The notes beneath the pieces are model-generated. The model saw nothing but the letters and a program-made list of their open reading frames with translations, did not search any database and was not told the origin of the DNA. The position numbers and the translations under genes are program-made. From Runella rosea (GTDB lineage Bacteria > Bacteroidota > Bacteroidia > Cytophagales > Spirosomataceae), in assembly GCF_003325355.1 (NCBI RefSeq), contig NZ_CP030850.1, positions 372,001 through 436,000 of the forward strand: a stretch of 64,000 nucleotides of DNA. The letters are read 5' to 3'. Shown here one piece after another: positions 60,265 to 64,000 of this stretch; position 1 is the first letter of the stretch; each line of letters begins with the position of its first letter.

Positions 60265-60939
60265 TCAGACGGCTTGATTTGATTTTTCACGAAAAAAGTA
60301 CGAATAATTCTTCTCCTCTATATCATCATAAGTGTACATCCGTGAGGTACGGTTTTTGTAAAAATAACGAATCAGGATAAAATCGCCCATGCAAGCGAAA
60401 GTATGCAGGAATAGGGCGCTTCCCCAAAAAAACTGCCATTGCGGAAAAATAAACCATAAAACGGTGAGCGAAATTGTAATGACCACAAAAGGCATGGCGG
60501 CCACCAATGCATTTTCGCGGAGGGTCATGACAAATTTTTGAGCGTAGGCGTACACAATCAGGCTTTTCATTGACCACCCAAAACCTACTTTTTGGGCACC
60601 AATCAGCTTAAAGAATAACCCGTGAATGGCTTCGTGGATGGGGAGTAAAACAATAAAAAAACACAGGAACGCGAGACCGAATTGGGTGGCAAAGGAATCT
60701 AATCCACCTTCAGATTTTGGAATGAATTTTCCGATTGACCAGCCCACAACGCCCCCAATGCCAGCAAACACTGCGAAAAAAAGCAACGATTTGGCGTTTA
60801 ATTTGGGTTTTGTGGGTTGATTATCAGGCTGTTTTATCCCTAATTCTTGCATCAGAAATTTCCCCATTTCATCCACGTGGAAAGAGTCAATCAATTCATA
60901 AGAGTTTGCATCGTGCAGTTGTTCTACGGTGGGTTTCAT
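60265..60939 (-). CDS. DUF3267-like putative membrane metalloprotease
   Basis: 224 residues. Four membrane helices (about 50-70, 85-105, 145-165, 170-190). The zinc-binding HEAIHGLFF motif (His-Glu-x-x-His) follows the second helix, and a hydrophobic helical pattern with GFGWSMKSLIVYAYAQKFV next to it resembles DUF3267 proteins. Peptidase activity is only inferred from the HExxH motif. It is convergent with the deacetylase gene. Confidence 0.8.
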   Translation of the reverse strand: MKPTVEQLHDANSYELIDSFHVDEMGKFLMQELGIKQPDNQPTKPKLNAKSLLFFAVFAGIGGVVGWSIGKFIPKSEGGLDSFATQFGLAFLCFFIVLLPIHEAIHGLFFKLIGAQKVGFGWSMKSLIVYAYAQKFVMTLRENALVAAMPFVVITISLTVLWFIFPQWQFFWGSALFLHTFACMGDFILIRYFYKNRTSRMYTYDDIEEKNYSYFFREKSNQAV

Positions 60940-60978
60940 ACGTTGTTTTTCATGAAAACCACGAAGGAAATAAAAAGT

Positions 60979-62703
60979 TTACAGGTTCATTTTTTTCATT
61001 TCTTTGACGGCATGGTCAGCGGCGCGTGCCGTGAGGGCCATGTACGTCAGCGATGGATTTTGGCAGGCCGATGAAGCCATGCTTGCGCCATCTGTGACAA
61101 ATACATTCTTGCAGGCGTGAACCTGATTGAAGCCGTTGAGAACCGATGTTTTGGGGTCGCGGCCCATGCGGGCGGTGCCCATTTCGTGGATGGCAAGCCC
61201 TGGGGCTTGGTGGTTATCAAACGCCGCCGTAACTTTAATTCCCGCATTGTGCATCATTTCCTGCGCTTGGCTGAGCGCATCCAACACCATTTTATCTTCA
61301 TTTTCGTGCCATTGGCAATCAATTTTCAGCGTTGGCATTCCCCATTTATCCTTTTTATCAGGGTCAAGTTCAATTTTGTTGTCCACGTGCGGGAGCATTT
61401 CTCCCATGCCAGTCATGCTGAATGTCCAGGGGCCGGGCTTGGTCATACTTTCTTTAAAATCCGCCCCAAAACTTTCTGTTCCGTTGCAACGCTCCCAACC
61501 TTGGCGCCCCGCTCCGCAGGCATAGGCATAGCCGCGTACGAAGTCTTTTTGTCGGTCATTTCCGAGATTTCTGAAGCGAGGTACATACGAGCCTGCGGGC
61601 CGACGACCAAAATAATAGCTATCATTAAACTCTGGTCCTTCGTAAATGCCACTCACCCGAATTCGGTAATTATGGTCCATCAAATAACGGCCCAGCGCGC
61701 CGCTGTCGTTGCCCAAACCGTTGGGAAAACGCCCCGAAGTAGAATTCATTAAAATGGCGGTACTGTTGATGGTAGCGGCATTGACAAAAATAATGCGGGC
61801 ATAAAACTCCGTCATTTCTAAGGTATTGGTGTCAATGACGCGTACTCCCGTGGCCTTTCCCTTTTTTTCGTCGTAAATAATCGAATGAACAATCGAAAAC
61901 GGGCGTAATGTCAGCTTACCTGTTTTTATAGCGGCTGGAAGGGTGGAGGATTGGGTACTGAAATAAGCCCCATAAGGACAGCCACGGCTGCACCAGTTGC
62001 GGGACTGGCAGGCCGCGCGTCCCAAGGCGGTATGAATCGCCGAAGGCTTGCTTAAATTGGCGGTGCGACTGATGATAAAATGCCGGTCGTTGTATTTATT
62101 GGCAACGGTTTTTTGGAAATGTTTTTCAAGGCAATTAAGCTCAAAAGGCGGCAAAAACTCGCCGTCGGGCAAGGATTTAATGCCGTCTTTATTGCCCGAA
62201 ACCCCAATAAAACGCTCAACGTAGCTGTACCACGGTGCGAGGTCTTTGTAACGAATGGGCCAATCAACCCCGATGCCTTCGCGGGCATTTTCTTCAAAAT
62301 TATCTTCGTTCCAGCGCTGTACCCACCGCGCCCACATCAGCGATTTACCGCCTACCTGATAGCCGCGTGTCCAGTCAAAGGGCTTGATTTGGGTATAAGG
62401 ATGCTCGTCGTCTTTGACAAAAAAATGATTGCCGTATTCATTGGCGGCCGGGCCCGTTTTGCGCTGAATCGGCACGCGTTCAGCGAGTTCGAGCGGCAGA
62501 CGTCCACGGTGGGTCATCTCCCACGGTGCGGACATCGTGGTGGGATAATCGACAACATGTTTTACGTCGCGACCGCGTTCGAGCATTAGGGTGCGTAAGC
62601 CTTTTTCGGTCAATTCTTTGGCGGCCCATCCGCCGCTGATGCCTGAACCAATGACGATGGCGTCGTAGGTATTATTTTTCTGAACGTCGGTATTGAGGTA
62701 CAT
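60979..62703 (-). CDS. GMC-family FAD oxidoreductase
   Basis: 574 residues from ATG 62703 (MYLNTDVQKNN). N-terminal FAD-binding YDAIVIGSGISGGWAAKEL, then the GMC substrate-domain signature (GGKSLMWARWVQRW), CQSRNWCSRGCPYGAYFSTQ and the C-terminal catalytic region HEMGTARMG..VFVTDGASMASSACQNPSLTYMALTARAADH. It probably oxidises sugars or alcohols. In many Bacteroidota a small gluconate-2-dehydrogenase-like subunit gene lies next to such enzymes; none is adjacent here. Confidence 0.94.
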   Translation of the reverse strand: MYLNTDVQKNNTYDAIVIGSGISGGWAAKELTEKGLRTLMLERGRDVKHVVDYPTTMSAPWEMTHRGRLPLELAERVPIQRKTGPAANEYGNHFFVKDDEHPYTQIKPFDWTRGYQVGGKSLMWARWVQRWNEDNFEENAREGIGVDWPIRYKDLAPWYSYVERFIGVSGNKDGIKSLPDGEFLPPFELNCLEKHFQKTVANKYNDRHFIISRTANLSKPSAIHTALGRAACQSRNWCSRGCPYGAYFSTQSSTLPAAIKTGKLTLRPFSIVHSIIYDEKKGKATGVRVIDTNTLEMTEFYARIIFVNAATINSTAILMNSTSGRFPNGLGNDSGALGRYLMDHNYRIRVSGIYEGPEFNDSYYFGRRPAGSYVPRFRNLGNDRQKDFVRGYAYACGAGRQGWERCNGTESFGADFKESMTKPGPWTFSMTGMGEMLPHVDNKIELDPDKKDKWGMPTLKIDCQWHENEDKMVLDALSQAQEMMHNAGIKVTAAFDNHQAPGLAIHEMGTARMGRDPKTSVLNGFNQVHACKNVFVTDGASMASSACQNPSLTYMALTARAADHAVKEMKKMNL

Positions 62704-62934
62704 TTTATTACCGTTAATGCGATTTTTCTTTAACTTATTATAATAAGTCAATCACCGTTTTTTTATACTCTCGTTTCAGTTGTTTTTAAGCAGCCCAAAC
62801 GAAGCAATGAGACGATAAAAAAAAGTGTAATTTGCGGCAGGAAAAAGAAGCGAATAATTGAGCGTAAAGTAACTTCAGTACGATTTTCCGACAGTAATAA
62901 ATATAAATTAATTAGCAAATCAACTACCCTAACC

Positions 62935-63783
62935 ATGAACCTCCCCTTTGAAGGAACTGATAAATACGTAGCAACCCGCGAATTGTCGGTCGCGGTCAAT
63001 GCTGCCGTTAGCTTACAAAAGCCACTTTTGTTGAAAGGTGAACCGGGTACTGGCAAAACCATGCTGGCTTACGAAGTGGCCAAAGCACTGGGTAAACGGC
63101 TCATAACGTGGCATATAAAATCAACCACCAATGCGCATCAGGGGCTTTATGAATACGATGCTGTATCGCGTTTGCGGGATTCGCAATTGGGCGACAAGCG
63201 CGTATACAGCGTCGAAAACTACATCAAAAAGGGCAAATTATGGGAGGCATTTGAGTCGGAAGAACAAGTGGTGTTGCTGATTGATGAAATTGACAAAGCC
63301 GATATTGAATTTCCCAATGACCTTTTGCAGGAACTCGACCGCATGGAGTTTTACTGTTATGAACTCGACCGTACCATCGCGGCCAAACAGCGCCCGATTG
63401 TCATCATTACTTCAAACAACGAAAAAGAATTGCCAGATGCGTTTTTGCGGCGGTGCTTTTTCCACTTTATTCGTTTTCCCGACCGTGATACCATGCAGCA
63501 AATTGTACATGTGCATTATCCCGAACTGGACAAAGAGCTGCTAGAACGCGCCATGAAAGCATTTTTTGCCGTGCGCGACGTAAAAGCCCTGAAAAAGAAA
63601 CCTTCTACGAGCGAACTACTGGATTGGATAAAATTGCTTTTGTGGGCAAAGGTCTCCGCCGACGACCTCAAAGACCTCGAATCTCTGCCCGAAGTGCCAC
63701 CGTTTTTGGGTGCTTTGCTCAAAAATGAACAAGACAATGATTTGTACGCGGCCCTCCGGGCAAAGGGTTTTAAACCGTATTAA
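62935..63783 (+). CDS. MoxR-type AAA ATPase
   Basis: 282 residues. Walker A GEPGTGKTM near residue 39-47, Walker B LLIDEIDKAD near 114-123, sensor 1 VIITSNNEKELPDAFLRRC, all as in MoxR-family AAA ATPases. It ends ...LRAKGFKPY. MoxR ATPases act as chaperones for metal or cofactor insertion together with VWA proteins; a VWA-type gene begins 34 bases downstream. Confidence 0.93.
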   Translation: MNLPFEGTDKYVATRELSVAVNAAVSLQKPLLLKGEPGTGKTMLAYEVAKALGKRLITWHIKSTTNAHQGLYEYDAVSRLRDSQLGDKRVYSVENYIKKGKLWEAFESEEQVVLLIDEIDKADIEFPNDLLQELDRMEFYCYELDRTIAAKQRPIVIITSNNEKELPDAFLRRCFFHFIRFPDRDTMQQIVHVHYPELDKELLERAMKAFFAVRDVKALKKKPSTSELLDWIKLLLWAKVSADDLKDLESLPEVPPFLGALLKNEQDNDLYAALRAKGFKPY

Positions 63784-63816
63784 TGACTGCGTTTTGTGTG
63801 ATTATTTTCTGATTTA

Positions 63817-64000
63817 ATGGTTGAAAATATGTTTTTAGAATTCTTCTTACTGCTAAAAAAACACGCCTTGCCCGTTTCTATCGGGGAGTACTTGAACCTG
63901 TTGGAAGGGCTCAAACGACAGGTGATTGACATGAGTGCGGAGGAGTTCTATTATTTCAGTCGCACGGCGCTCATCAAAAACGAGATGCACTATGATTTGT
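63817..64000 (+). CDS. VWA/CoxE-like protein, N-terminal part (runs off window)
   Basis: An uninterrupted frame from ATG 63817 to the window end (61 codons): MVENMFLEFFLLLKKHALPVSIGEYL, then LLEGLKRQV and FYYFSRTALIKNEMHYDL. This pattern (LRxxGLPVSxxEYL..L..GL) is that of the VWA-domain CoxE-like partners of MoxR ATPases. The VWA domain itself lies beyond the edge. Start could also be ATG 63829. Confidence 0.75.
   Translation, partial: MVENMFLEFFLLLKKHALPVSIGEYLNLLEGLKRQVIDMSAEEFYYFSRTALIKNEMHYDL

Noticed and set aside
61117-61752. 211-codon plus-strand frame
   Set aside because: Lies wholly inside the GMC oxidoreductase gene on the other strand; no independent family signal.
1-64000. CRISPR arrays, insertion sequences, prophage, tRNA or rRNA genes
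   Set aside because: No regularly spaced repeats, transposase or integrase reading frames, cloverleaf sequences or rRNA-like stretches were seen on either strand by eye.

Overview
The window looks like chromosomal DNA of a member of the Bacteroidota, most likely the order Cytophagales (Spirosomataceae/Runella-like, by overall impression only). The evidence is a type IX secretion (T9SS) A-type sorting tail on a subtilase, a gliding-motility B-type C-terminal domain on a 906-residue protein, the gliding/T9SS lipoprotein GldJ, two TonB-dependent receptors, a fused MurF-alanine racemase, a 7TM-LytTR regulator, and several matches to the Bacteroidota promoter element TAnnTTTG. Coding density is high. 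No rRNA, tRNA, insertion sequence, prophage or CRISPR array was seen.

Layout: 1-4932 (minus) is a three-gene exporter operon (ABC protein, HlyD-like adaptor, TolC-like outer membrane protein cut by the window edge) whose ATPase domain has lost several catalytic residues. 5109-8338 holds a lipoprotein, a secreted subtilase and a DsbA-like oxidoreductase. 8389-10293 is rpsP-rimM-trmD with a strong terminator inside it. 10327-14769 (minus) holds NAD(P)HX repair, a CapD/WbpM-type nucleotide-sugar enzyme and an SDR protein. 15233-20187 holds uvrB, a thioesterase, a broken RelE-type toxin facing an antitoxin tail to tail, arfB, a GNAT enzyme and nadC. 21453-23015 is a small cluster in which two related proteins with the same unusual C-terminus (CPGFCNP) flank an AT-rich 7TM protein; a NarL-type kinase/regulator pair follows under its own promoter. 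24717-34000 is mixed housekeeping (desaturase, MurF-Alr) and surface proteins.

34396-44912 contains two TonB-dependent receptors around a group of membrane proteins, a LytTR regulator and a sterol-desaturase-family enzyme. 45005-47742 holds TerC, an aminotransferase and an NlpC/P60 hydrolase. 47941-49708 is a compact arsenic locus: arsR and an ArsM-ArsN2-like fusion, each preceded by the same palindromic operator. 49812-52423 holds a divergent AraC/PhyH pair and a ComF-like protein. 52499-57359 holds gldJ, two secreted proteins of unknown function and ruvC. 57361-60251 is a flippase-like/glycosyltransferase/polysaccharide deacetylase operon whose first start codon lies one base from that of ruvC. 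The window ends with a DUF3267-like protein, a GMC oxidoreductase, and a MoxR ATPase followed by a VWA-type protein cut by the edge.

The best candidates for undescribed biology are the CPGFCNP pair with its 7TM partner, the degenerate exporter ATPase, and the tail-to-tail toxin-antitoxin remnant.
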